Origin: Hyphodiscus hymeniophilus
Lineage: Eukaryota > Ascomycota > Leotiomycetes > Helotiales > Hyphodiscaceae
Direction: 5' to 3'
Assembly (NCBI GenBank): GCA_016508695.1
Contig: VNKQ01000004.1
Location: forward strand, 1,364,001-1,428,000
DNA length: 64,000 bases
The notes under the pieces are model-generated. The model was not told the origin of the DNA. It did no database searches and saw only the letters and a program-made list of their open reading frames with translations. The position numbers and the translations under genes were made by a program. Below, piece after piece: positions 1-9,683 of this stretch (its first letter is position 1; the number at the start of each line of letters is the position of its first letter).

Positions 1-526
1 CCAGCAAGTCTAGGTAATACTGGACGAGCCGGGCTAGCTACTCCGCGCATGCGTCCCATGACCATCAGCGATATCAACAAAGAAGGCCGTCCGCAACCAG
101 TTTTCCTGGCTGAGCTACTTGATGATGACAGTGTGATCGAATTCTACGAAGATTTTGCACGACTGGCCTTCGGTGATAGTCGAGGCAGTGTGACAACACG
201 ATGCAAGCTTCTAAAATACCAGACGAAAGAAGCAGTTGAAGGTTCACCAGACGAGAAAGAAACGAAAAGCATGACGAAGAAAGAAGTTAAGGGCGGTATT
301 GGCGGGATGGGAAATCGAATTCGCGAAATCGATGCTGAGCATGGTATTGGTCGATTAGAGAGAGATGGCAAGATGGATTGTAGTTATTGCTGGACAGTCA
401 AAAGGGACGTATTTGATATTCCCATGTTGATTGTCATGAACGTAAGTTCCACCCTCGCTCTGAAGTTATTGATGTCCTTCATAGAACTTTGCTGATTCAA
501 TTGGGCAGTTCCTTCCTTGCATCTAA
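1..526 (+). CDS. ERT1: Ert1/AcuK-family gluconeogenesis activator, 3' end (partial)
   Basis: This is the C-terminal part of a transcription activator of gluconeogenesis (Ert1/AcuK/Rds2 family), a nuclear Zn2Cys6 regulator. The frame is open from base 1, so the zinc cluster and the start lie outside the window. What is present is the PAS-like domain: FLAELLDDDSVIEFYEDFAR, then LAFGDSRGSV, then YCWTVKRDVFDIPMLIVMN. A 67-nt intron (442-508, GTAAGT donor, CTGAT branch) joins in phase 0 to a last exon coding FLPCI and the stop. This gives the family's terminal MNFLPCI, comparable with GNFIPLS in yeast Rds2. The linker between the two conserved blocks is Lys/Glu/Gly-rich, as expected for the family's variable loop. 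I am confident of the family, and of Ert1/AcuK rather than another Zn2Cys6 protein. Confidence 0.9.
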
Positions 527-1348
527 AAGAGCGTCTTGACACCGGGCATGAGAGTGAGATTGCATGGAAATGGAGTGACGGATTGAGATTCGGACGGGTC
601 ATGCATGGATTGGCAGGAAAGGGACCAGCTAGCTCTGGGCGGCGTTCTGGATTTCGTTTCTTGGCGGAGTGGTTCTTGTGTATGGTACGATTGACGAAGA
701 GCAAATCATCTGTAGATGTTGCTGCTGGACATAAAAGATGCTGTGTTGGATAAATCAAACGCAAAAAGTTAAAAGCATTTCCCGACTACATCTGGTGCCT
801 TAGTCTTGGTGATATAATCCCATTCTGCGCTTGGCAATGGAGGAATTTCTCATATCTTAGTCTTTGACTGATTGGGAGTTCAGGCAATGAGATACAAGAA
901 AAATATTGTCTGAAACTTAGATTGCTTGCAACAGCCTGCGTCCTACAGTATGAGCCTCGCAAGAAACACAAAAACAAGAGTCTCTGGCCCCCAAATCATT
1001 CGTAGTGTTGGAGCGATTGCGAATCTGGAGAGAAATTATTAGGTATATAGGATATTGAGAAGTCGACTATTGCAAGTTCGACTACAGTATCGATAAGTCA
1101 GTCGATCGAGGCTCCCGAGAGCTGCAGGCTTCTTTCCGTCATCGGCCTGAGTCACCTGCAGCCCACCAGGCCCTGGTGGGCTCTTCAGCCTTGCTTACAC
1201 ATCCATATCGATACAGCTGTACCTCACTACACCGACGTTCCTCTCCAACTCCCCTTCCCTATACCCTAGATCCAGTCTCCCAATTTCTGCTGACTCTAAA
1301 TCCCTTCATCGCGAATCAAGTGAGCTATAGTGAGCTATAGCGAGCAAA
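527..1348. other. Intergenic region, ERT1 to FMN1
   Basis: No supported gene. It should hold the ERT1 3' UTR and the FMN1 promoter. It contains a perfect 23-nt palindrome at 1160-1182. Just before the FMN1 start codon a short direct repeat (GTGAGCTATA, then GTGAGCTATAGC) covers about 1319-1345. Confidence 0.7.
1160..1182. promoter_or_regulatory. Perfect palindrome upstream of FMN1
   Basis: AGCCCACCAGG and CCTGGTGGGCT flank a single C. The 11-nt arms pair perfectly, about 170 nt upstream of the FMN1 start codon. Its position and symmetry suggest a dimeric regulator site, but no known factor is assigned. Confidence 0.4.
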
Positions 1349-2022
1349 ATGCGACCAGATGGCCCCCGTCCAACCATCATTGGCCCCGACTCCGGTCCTG
1401 AGCCTCCATTTCCACTACGCATGAAGGGAGACGTCGTCTCTGGATTTGGTAGAGGCTCAAAGGAGGTGTGTCCATGGAAACTCTATCCCATTTCCATGCA
1501 GCCAGGTCATAGCCAGCTTGCTAATTGCTCCCACCACAGCTCGGCATCCCCACAGCCAACATACCAGTCGATGGCGTACCGTGGATTGCGGATTGCAAAT
1601 CTGGCGTCTACTTCGGCTGGTCCTGCATTCGTCTTCCAGCAGACCACCCAGATCGCTCCTCTCCCTCAGTCTCTCCTCCCTCTGCGTCATCGGCCGATTG
1701 TCTCCCAGCAGCCAAGGCCGCAGAGGGCTACCGCATCTACCCCATGGTGATGTCTATTGGCTACAACCCGTTCTACAAGAACACCGTACGGAGTGCGGAG
1801 GTACACGTACTACACGAGTTCAAAAAAGACTTTTATGGGAGCCAGATGGCAATTAGTATTCTGGGATTCATTAGGCCCGAATACGATTACGTATCCGTGG
1901 AAAGTTTGATTGAGGATATTAAGACGGATATTGAGGTTACAAAGACGAGTCTGAAGAGGGAGGCATGGGAGAGGGGTACAGGGGATGCGTACTTATGGGG
2001 TGAGGATGTACATGAGGGTTAG
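1349..2022 (+). CDS. FMN1: Riboflavin kinase
   Basis: Phosphorylates riboflavin to FMN with ATP, the first step to the flavin cofactors. Exon 1 is 1349-1465, exon 2 is 1540-2022; the 74-nt intron (GTGTGT donor, CACAG acceptor) joins in phase 0 and gives 199 residues. The join completes the nucleotide/metal-binding motif GRGSKELGIPTANIP, with PTAN near residues 43-46. Further on are YPMVMSIGYNPFYKN and AEVHVLHEFKKDFYG, which carries the conserved Glu of the flavokinase fold. Residues about 70-90 form a Ser/Pro-rich insertion between two core strands, as in other fungal Fmn1. The start follows from GPDSGPEPPFPLRMKGDVVSGFGRGS being a normal family N-terminus. There is no targeting signal, so a cytosolic location is likely. 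Confidence 0.95.
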
Positions 2023-3698
2023 ACGGGTGCTGAAGTCGGAGATGGGATCGCGTTGGACAAGATGATAGAGGTGGATTCACGATAAATCGGTTCACGGCGC
2101 TGTGGGATAGACATCGGACAGACATAGAAAGCATGGATTTCCGGCAACGAATCACAACAAACAGCCTCCTTTCACGCGGTTCGCTCTCGCTATTCTTTCG
2201 CTTTACCCCTCATCTCAACTCCCACAAGCCCCGCATCTATAAACAACCCAAGCAGGGAGCCGCGATGACAGTTCATCCGGAAGCAGATCACTCTCTCACG
2301 GCTCCTCACGGTCAGGGGAAGCTGCATAAGCATTCAGCCGCTGCGATAGCGGTCTTGAAAAGCACTCGTACGTCCCAAGGACCATGATTTGCAATCAGAC
2401 ACAACGTTGCTCCCCATTTGGGCCCGTTTTTATATTTTCTAGAAGGAGCTATTTCAAACTGATCCTGTGTAGGACAATGTCAGACATTCACCCCGGCTTT
2501 TATTGTTGACAAGATTTGGAAGGAGGCGGAATTAATATATGGAACTTGGTCGTATTGCAAATGCTTGAAGCACCGTGAGTACCGATCAAAATGGTGGAGT
2601 GGGGGAAGTCATACTTCATTAACGTTTTCTAGGTAACAGAGATATGTCGAGTGATAAATGTCGATCATTGCGCTTGAACTTTGTGAATAACTGAACTAAC
2701 GACAAAAATATTAAAAGCCTGTGTATTATATATTAAAAGAAATAGCGCTTCTTGGGATGGCCTCAATAAGTAACAGTCACTAAACATGTAATCGTCTGCG
2801 TCCCGTACCATCACGCCCCATGCTCAAGTCGAAGTAAAATCTCCTACCCATCCTTCTACCTTATTGGACAATTTTGTCTTTTTGATTTCATTCCATGCAA
2901 ATTGCTGTGACAATGTACAGGCCTTAATACAACAGCCAGCGGCTTGTGTATAAGCTTTATCATTACAGATTCAATATTCATGACGATGCCTTTCAGGTTA
3001 AGCTACAGTACAATGTCTTACATCTAGGATCCGACTCACTAAATAGTCAAATGGCCTGAAAGGACTCTTTTGACTGAAAAACAGTAGCGCAGTCTACTCA
3101 GGCCTTGCGCGTTACCTTGCTATGCTGCTTTGATGACTTATCATCGTGACGGTTGAAGGGGCGGTGGAATCAGGAACCGGAGAAACTCAAGAGGCTGGCG
3201 CGGCGGGAAGATCCGCCGCTAAATCTTGGCATCGGTCGTCGTGGGATTTTGGACGGTCAGGAATGGGAGCTAGAAGTCAAGAATTTCAATATCACAGAGA
3301 TGAATAAGAATAAGATAATTTAGATGTAGTCCATAAATGTTCTTCTTTACGACTGAAAAGTAGTCAAATCTTTGTTTGCTTATGTTGCGCATCGTATTCT
3401 ATCACGTCAAAGCTCAACCCAACCCAACCTCGCTGACTTCCAGCCTCTCTCCTAAAAAATCCGAGTGGCCGGGCAACAGTACAAGATGAACAGCGCTTTC
3501 GAGTCCAGGAATCTTTTCCTTTCCTTTCTCCTCATCAGACATTTACCTTGATACCCAATCCTGTCTTATTTTGCGAATTTCCTCAACGCTTTACGATCTG
3601 CCCTCACGATTTACGATTGCGATAACAATAAAGCTGATTGTTTACTTTGTTGAGTTCTTCAGCCTCGCCTTAATCCCACGACTCGCTTCAACTACCTC
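2023..3698. other. Intergenic region
   Basis: No coding region or RNA gene that I can support. The open frames are short and lack family features. From about 3400 the sequence becomes C/T-rich, as in the leader of the small gene downstream. Confidence 0.6.
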
Positions 3699-3780
3699 GT
3701 ACGTTCACTATCAGCCCACCTCAACATCTACTTTCTCAGCGACTGAAACTCGAAAACGCCAATTGCTAACATGCTTGCAG
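3699..3780 (+). other. Probable 5'-leader intron of the small membrane-protein gene
   Basis: A GTACGT donor at 3699, a GCTAAC branch point and a TGCAG acceptor ending at 3780 define an 82-nt intron of normal fungal form. It lies 141 nt upstream of the start codon at 3922 and removes no part of the coding frame. Confidence 0.55.
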
Positions 3781-3921
3781 ACATCACTACCCTTTTTGAA
3801 GAAGGATATACTTATCCCCCCAAAGGCTCCCCGTCACACAACTCTCGGACCTTCGAATCCAATCTCCTCCTCCCATCGATCCACCCCACACCTCACAACA
3901 CAACACACATAGACCGCAGCC

Positions 3922-4077
3922 ATGCAAGAAAACGACGTCATAGCAATCATCATCATCATCCTCTTCTTCGTCCTCGCCCTCATAGCCTTTGGCATCTACA
4001 GACTGGTATCGATAGCGCGGGCCCAAGGCAGCGCCAGCTCGGGCAGTAGTGGGAGCAGGAGCTTGGCCGACGACTGA
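3922..4077 (+). CDS. Probable small single-pass membrane protein (51 aa)
   Basis: A 51-residue reading frame, MQENDVIAI onward, and not a family I recognise. After a short acidic N-terminus, residues about 6-29 form one strongly hydrophobic helix (IIIIILFFVLALIAFGIYRL). A basic stop (SIARAQ) and a Ser/Gly-rich tail ending in LADD follow. Hydrophobic codons are almost all C-ending (ATC, CTC, GTC, TTC), which is typical of coding sequence here and unlikely in random DNA. A C/T-rich leader with a well-formed intron precedes it. The charge pattern suggests an N-out, C-in anchor in a cell membrane, which is inference. It is easily missed because it is under 60 codons. Transcript support would settle it. 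Confidence 0.55.
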   Translation: MQENDVIAIIIIILFFVLALIAFGIYRLVSIARAQGSASSGSSGSRSLADD

Positions 4078-6502
4078 GACGGCTTGCATGAGGTTACGTT
4101 CTGAAGAAACACGAAGACGAAATGTGTCTTTGGGAGGGAAGACGTCGTTGTACGCTGGCCTAGTTCGCGTTCATCGGCGCAGATGGATTTGGGGAGCAGA
4201 TTTTGTAATGACGGACTTGATCCGGATTTCTACGGTTCAAACTTAGGTGATGATTGAATGGATACATATAGATGTATATATAGCATAGCATGGGAGTTTG
4301 GATATGGGTAAAAACCCGGGAGATGGGAATATATATAAATGATATCACTCAACACTAGTCCCACATTTTGAATAAAGAACAGTCAGCTGCTTTTGCCAGA
4401 CTTGCTCTCCCAGCCCATTGTATTATATCCGCGACTTCTTCGCTGCAATCGAGCCTCTAGTGACTCTTCGTGGTTCTTTTTATGACTATAAAAGAGTTCA
4501 GAACCTCTGGAAAGGATCCTGAAAAGATTGATATTGGAAGTGTAGGGCCCAAATAAAACACACTTTAAGCGAGCTTCTTTTGTTATCACTTCCTTATTAT
4601 GGAGGACGTTCATTGTAAGGTCAATTCCATCCCCTCTTTTCACACTAAGGGTTTTGAATGTCTCTCTATGAAGGGAACATTAAGCAATACTTCCGAAGTA
4701 GTCGTTTCAAGACAGACTCAGCAAGGCTCTACCAAAGACTGCTACCAAGTAGCAAATCCCACAAAAACCATCTGACATGATCCTTCTATTTTAATCGAGC
4801 GAAATACAAGACAGCTCGAGTGATGTCTCTCTTACTGAAATGACAGTCAACGTCAAACTGCTTCGTCAACCACCAGTTCTTTACAGTCCATTCCTTCTCC
4901 GCATTGGCAAGGTCGAGCTTGAATGCTCTCAAAAGGTCTGGAATAGCCATGATCAAAAAGTGGTTGCCAGGCTAAGTGTAGGGATACGAGCATTGAACCA
5001 GCCTGAATTGGCAGCATAGATGATTTTCATTGCCTGCGGATCGGAGTAAGAAATTTCGTTCGTGCCAATTCTGACGAGAGGGCCTAAAATCTCGATCAGA
5101 CAGGTTCCTTTTCTCCAGTGATGCTATATCACATACCATATCTTTTGTGTAATACCTCAGTATAGAGATGCTGTATTCAGATTAGCACTTCAACTCGCAA
5201 GATTTCGTAAGAGAGCCAAAGCTTTTGAGCTGCTCCAAAAGCCCATCGAACATGATTCATTCCAATGGCGCATCGACACCTCCCAAAAACTTCGCTCTTT
5301 GTTGGAATAGGGTGAAGCACATCAACAAGGGGACAACCCTATTACATCACCAGCAAACATACGTCGAATCAAACACTGGAGTTGAGGGTCGGCAAGTTTC
5401 TGAAGAGATCGAACCAAGATTAAAGGAAGACATGATTGTGGTGTGAGCTTCTCCTTGTACGAATCGTGACTTTATTCGGCACCCTCAAATGAGTCTGCCA
5501 AGTCCGTGGGGAGCAGTGTGTTGGGAGTCCGAACATGTATTCACCGATAAAAGAGGAGCCTGAATTGTTCGGCTGTTCAATCGTCTGTCTTGTGAAGCTC
5601 AAATGTTTGGCTGTGCATCAGAGATTACATTCGGAGCCAATCTCGAGTAAACATATATCATTTCCATTTTGACAGCAGTAGCTCAACCGCGACGGTCTCC
5701 TTACTCTCTCTGTGGTACCTCAATTCTCTAGCTTCGCGAAACAGACATGTTTCGAAAGAACTTGGCAATTGTTACACCAGGTTACATTTGAGATGGTCCG
5801 GTAATATACACAATGCTTAAAGGCCGGTTGTCGACTGGACCTTCAGCCAACAGTAGCCGATAAACCGCACTAAGGCCATCGACTCTTCCTCTCTTTCTTA
5901 TGCCAATTCTGACCATGACTCACCGAAAAGACCCAAGGCCTATATAGACTCCTCGAGACTCTGAAATGAAATAGTAAGGAAGATAGTCAAAAAGCTTGAT
6001 GCATGTCACTCTTTTGGACTTGCAAGCAATCATCGCAACCGAGAGCTCGTCGGAAGACTTCCAGACCAGGGCAACGAACCCTCAATGGCTTGAATGAAAG
6101 GGCTTAACACGACAACTTTGATAAGGCATGCTTTTGGTTTCAACACCACGTACTCACGCCAGATTGGGGCATTTTGGATATGGTCCAGTGGTTCCAGCTT
6201 TCGACGACGTAACAAATATCATCAATTTTTATACTTACCACTTCTTGATCAACTCAGCTAGCATGTACATGATCCTGACACTGTGTCGAAGCAGTTTACC
6301 CGCGAAAAGGAAAAATTCGTGTAACTCGGAAGAAAAGTAAGGTAAGGTTTATATTCTGGAGATCCGTTCAATTCGGCTAGCTCCGCCACACGTGACACGG
6401 CTTAAAAAAGTCCAAGTCAACGAAACTCGCGTCAAGCAATCAAGCCCAGTAGCACTGGGCCATTGAACGGTGTGCGGAGGATCCCACCAAGCCTCGACAG
6501 TG
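4078..6502. other. Intergenic region with gene relic
   Basis: No intact gene seen in about 2.4 kb. It contains the cytochrome P450 relic at about 4975-5170. Next to it, at 4785-4980 on the minus strand, is a 54-codon frame of unknown origin (starts MAIPDLLRAFKLDLANAEKE). The rest lacks long or conserved frames. Confidence 0.6.
4975..5170 (-). pseudogene. Cytochrome P450 relic (N-terminal fragment)
   Basis: On the minus strand, 5170-5137 codes HLYTEVLHKRYG. A GTATGT...TTTTAG intron (5136-5084) joins it in phase 1 to GPLVRIGTNEISYSDPQAMK and then IIYAANSGWFN. This is the characteristic fungal P450 stretch after the membrane anchor (LHxKYGPVVRIGPNEiS-DP-A---IY). The frame stops soon afterwards, near 4975. 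No I-helix, ExxR or heme-Cys segment follows, so only a fragment of about 50 codons remains. Preservation of the intron argues against a processed copy. A decayed gene is the simplest reading; an unusual short gene is unlikely. Confidence 0.45.
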
Positions 6503-7813
6503 ATGAGTGTCTCAAGGCCAGCACGATGTCTTCTCTCAGCTCCTTCGATACAGCCCGGGCGACCACGATTACGATGTCGAAACTTCCACTCCTCCCCAAA
6601 CCTCTGTAATAGACGGCGACCCCGACACCCCAACATTAAAGCTTCCGACATGGGGCTCATCACACCTCAAAGACCGGCCAAAGAGCTATTCAAACCTTAC
6701 TCAGATGAGGAGAAAGTGGCTTTAGCAAAGAAATACACATCGGCGCAGATGGAAGTAGTGGAAGCTGGAGAGGTAGCCGTCCCGGCAGAGGATCTCGACA
6801 GGCAGGGCGTCATTCGCACAGATCTTGGTGGATTGCCATATCTTGACGATCTGAGCATTGTGCAAGGAGTGATAGACAAGAAACCCGAAGTCAACGAGCC
6901 AATGGATCCGAATGCCAGACTGATGACGGCGGAGGAGTATGGTCTTTCGATGGACCTTTACTTAGAGCGATTCGAAAAGCACAATGAAGGGCTGGATATC
7001 AATGACCCAGATTACTTGAAAAAGGTTCGTCCAAATCGCCGAGATGTGATGGAGGCCGGATCAGAGGCGCCCATGTTTATGGGCTCAAATGGGCCGATGA
7101 AAGGCCACGATGTTCGAGCTCCTTCAGTTCCGAGATACACTGCTGGCTCAAGCGATGAACCGGTAGTCAAAAAGAAGGAAGATGATGAGGAAGAATTGGA
7201 CGACCGGGATCCGGAAGGAATATATGATCAACTACGGAAGCAGACCGGTTATTCGTTGGATGACATCTTGAGTTTCAAGTCGAAGCTGCTGGTGCAGCAC
7301 CGAGTCGTGAATCAAACTCGGTTGGGGAAGATATCGAGTATGTATATTCTGGCTATAGCGGGTGACGGGAACGGTAGATTGGGGCTTGGTCAGGCGAAAG
7401 GTCAAGAAGCAACGAACACCATGAATCTTGCAAAGATTTCAGCCATCAAGAATATGCGACCGATCCCTAGATACGAAGACCGAACAATCTTTGGAGATGT
7501 CAAGGCGAAGGTATCTGCGGTTGAGGTTGAGATTATGGCCAGACCACCAGGTAAGCATCGTCTCCCTTGAGTTGACACAAGATCTAATTTGGTAGGATTC
7601 GGACTTCGATGCCAACATCTTATTTTCGAAATGGCTAGAGCGGCCGGTATACAAGACCTTGCAGCACGTGTACCACGATCACGAAACAAGATGAACACTG
7701 TCAAGGCCACCTATCAAGCTTTGACGAGCCAAAGGATACCGGAAGAGATCGCAAGAGGGAGGGGCTTGAAGATGGTGGATGTACGGAAAGTGTACTATGG
7801 AGGTCGTGTATAA
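6503..7813 (+). CDS. MRPS5: Mitochondrial small-subunit ribosomal protein uS5m
   Basis: Structural protein of the mitochondrial small ribosomal subunit. Exon 1 is 6503-7550, exon 2 is 7596-7813; the 45-nt intron (GTAAGC, CTAAT branch, GGTAG) joins in phase 1, giving 421 residues. Residues about 1-45 are Arg/Ser-rich with no acidic residue (MSVSRPARCLLSAP, then NFHSSP), a typical matrix-targeting peptide with a cleavage-site-like RNFHSS. A long fungal-specific N-terminal extension follows. The S5 dsRNA-binding domain starts near residue 270 (NQTRLGKISSMYILAIAGDG, then GRLGLGQAKG), and the S5 C-terminal domain after the intron ends in KMVDVRKVYYGGRV. I chose 6503 because the only earlier in-frame candidate is a non-ATG codon. 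It is convergent with DAD3. Confidence 0.94.
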
Positions 7814-8057
7814 CTCTGTACATTTGGAGTCATGTATGAGTACGGAATTTGCATAGAAAGGCGTAGAGGGCTTAAGCATAGCATGTACCGAAGTCCCGCA
7901 ACTGTTACACTCTTCTTCCGACAATTCATTCTCTGCTGGGTATCTTTGAGTCCTCCAAACGCCATGAATACCCTTATGTGTTTTATGTGTCTTGCCCCAT
8001 GCCCCACCCAGCTGCGTCGACCGGTCCCGAGATATTATCCATCGCGCATTATCCTGT

Positions 8058-8410
8058 TCAACCATCCTGCCCACCCTGATCTCCCGAGTAAATCTCCTGC
8101 TGAAGCACAATGCTATAAACACTCGCTTTGAGCAGCGTAAACACCAAGCTCGTCTTGCGCTCCAATTGTCTCAGGCCGTCCAGTATTTCCGCCGTGGGTT
8201 TGCCCGCCATCGTATCGAGTAGGCTCGCTAACTGTTCGCCCATATGTGTTAGCCATTTGCCATTTCTATCCCGTGCGATTGTTTTCGGCGTACCTTTTTC
8301 ATGTTCTCCGCAAGCCGCTCATATTCGTCCAAGACGTCTTGTTCGAGAGGGGAGAGATCATCCACTGAAGCGGTGAGTGCAGATGAGGCTGTTGATTCTG
8401 TGGGCTCCAT
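8058..8410 (-). CDS. DAD3: DASH complex subunit Dad3
   Basis: Small coiled-coil subunit of the DASH/Dam1 ring that couples kinetochores to microtubules. Exon 1 is 8410-8294, exon 2 is 8231-8058; the 62-nt intron (GTACGC donor, GCTAAC branch, GAACAG acceptor) joins in phase 0 and gives 96 residues. Exon 1 codes DDLSPLEQDVLDEYERLAEN, matching the family N-terminus (LSPLQQEVLDKYKQL in yeast). Exon 2 codes LDGLRQLERKTSLVFTLLKA followed by SVYSIVLQQE, matching yeast [20 protein letters not shown]. Length is normal for the family. Neither exon alone is obvious, so the gene is easy to miss. It is convergent with MRPS5, with about 240 nt between stop codons. Confidence 0.9.
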
Positions 8411-8811
8411 ATTTCATCAATCGTGCGGGAGGTGTCCTACTAGGGGTTTGTACGTTGCTGAACGTATTATGGGTTGGGACGCGTTGGACCTTCAGATCTC
8501 GCGTCGAAAGTCAGGTACCCCTCATATATCAGCCCACGTGACCTATACTTCACCAACACTGGAGACAGAAGTGATATAAACTAAAAGCAAGAAGGTGATA
8601 ACGTATTGCACTTGTATTTCGATATGTGGCATACATTCCTACGTATTTACAAATTCTGCCCCTACTTTCTTCCCTTGGATATTCGAAGTGTTTGATTCTT
8701 GCGAGTCTCACCAAGCTAACACAAACCAAAAATAGATAAAATAACAACCGCCAACACGAAAATCTTCCAACAACCATCGTCAAAAGCCCAAAAGAGAAAA
8801 TGCAAAAAAGT

Positions 8812-8916
8812 TGGACTTGCAGGGAATCGAACCCTGGACCATTCCCAGACAAGCTGATTACAGACGTTTGTACGTACTGATGCTAAGGGAATATTATACC
8901 ACTAAACCACAAGCCC
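8812..8916 (-). tRNA. tRNA-Ala(AGC) with a 33-nt intron
   Basis: Read on the minus strand, the acceptor stem GGGCTTG pairs with CAAGTCC, including the G3:U70 wobble that is the alanine identity element, and the discriminator is A. The anticodon stem TTCCC/GGGAA closes the loop TTAGCAT with anticodon AGC. The T arm is CAGGG-TTCGATT-CCCTG. The intron is 8848-8880, after position 37, the canonical eukaryotic site. The mature molecule is 72 nt before CCA. The D arm (GTTTAGTGGTATAAT) is weak, resembling glycine tRNAs, but the identity pair and anticodon agree on alanine. Confidence 0.87.
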
Positions 8917-9683
8917 TGCTCTTTGAGTTGGAAATGATTCTCTTATTTCAATACTTGAATGTGCGACAAATCCGCAGTTACCCGAGGGCGATTTCGCCGC
9001 CCTAATATCCCCACCCCCACCACTCGTACTTTTGGCGTTTTGTTGAAACCGCCCTCCCAGTCGTCAAAAGCAGCTATGAGACCTTTCTTATCTTCAATAA
9101 TTGTATCTAGCAATATAATTATGTATTCCCTGTTTCGCACAGTCTCTAGTAGTGTTGATGAAGATATCTCCTTTCCACCCTCTTATTAGTCTACCTTTTG
9201 CGATGTCTTTTTACTGTCCCTTGCTTCGTATCCAAGGATATTATTCTCCCTACATCATTTCTCAGGTGATTTTGTCGTTTAACCTCACAATGACGCTCAA
9301 GCTATTAAAACTATTAATGATAGAACTTGCGCAGCTTCAGTCGAATTGGTACTTAGTCATTTGAGGTGTTCGAGTTATATGGTAAGAGTAATACGGCATT
9401 GTTGGCGGTTTTGTGTCTTTTCTTGCTTAGATTTCTTCCTTATTATAATAAGAATAACTTAAGAATAATAAGAACCTAGAAGGAAATTAAATGGTTCATT
9501 CTTAGACAAACAAGGAGAGCTTATCAGTCTGCCTTAATATGGATAGCTCCTTTGGAGCTATCACAAGAGTCATTATCGTGATACATTAATGTCGCTCAAA
9601 TCTAATCACCGATTTCCAAACGTCGTCCCAAGGCAAAGCACAGCCCCAATAATTCCCAAAAAAACTAACCCACCAATAAGGAA
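8917..9683. other. AT-rich intergenic region
   Basis: No gene seen. Around 9439-9475 is a very AT-rich patch with the perfect palindrome CTTATTATAATAAG (9439-9452) and repeated AAGAATAA words. It may be an old repeat remnant; nothing more can be said from sequence alone. Confidence 0.5.

Noticed and set aside
4383..4643. Minus-strand 86-codon frame
   Set aside because: No similarity that I can recognise and no supporting promoter or splice signals; length is compatible with chance.
8811..9005. Plus-strand frame starting at the tRNA
   Set aside because: It reads antisense through the tRNA-Ala gene, which explains the sequence better.
9439..9475. AT-rich palindromic patch as a transposon terminus
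   Set aside because: No partner repeat, target duplication or transposase relic found nearby; too short to assign.
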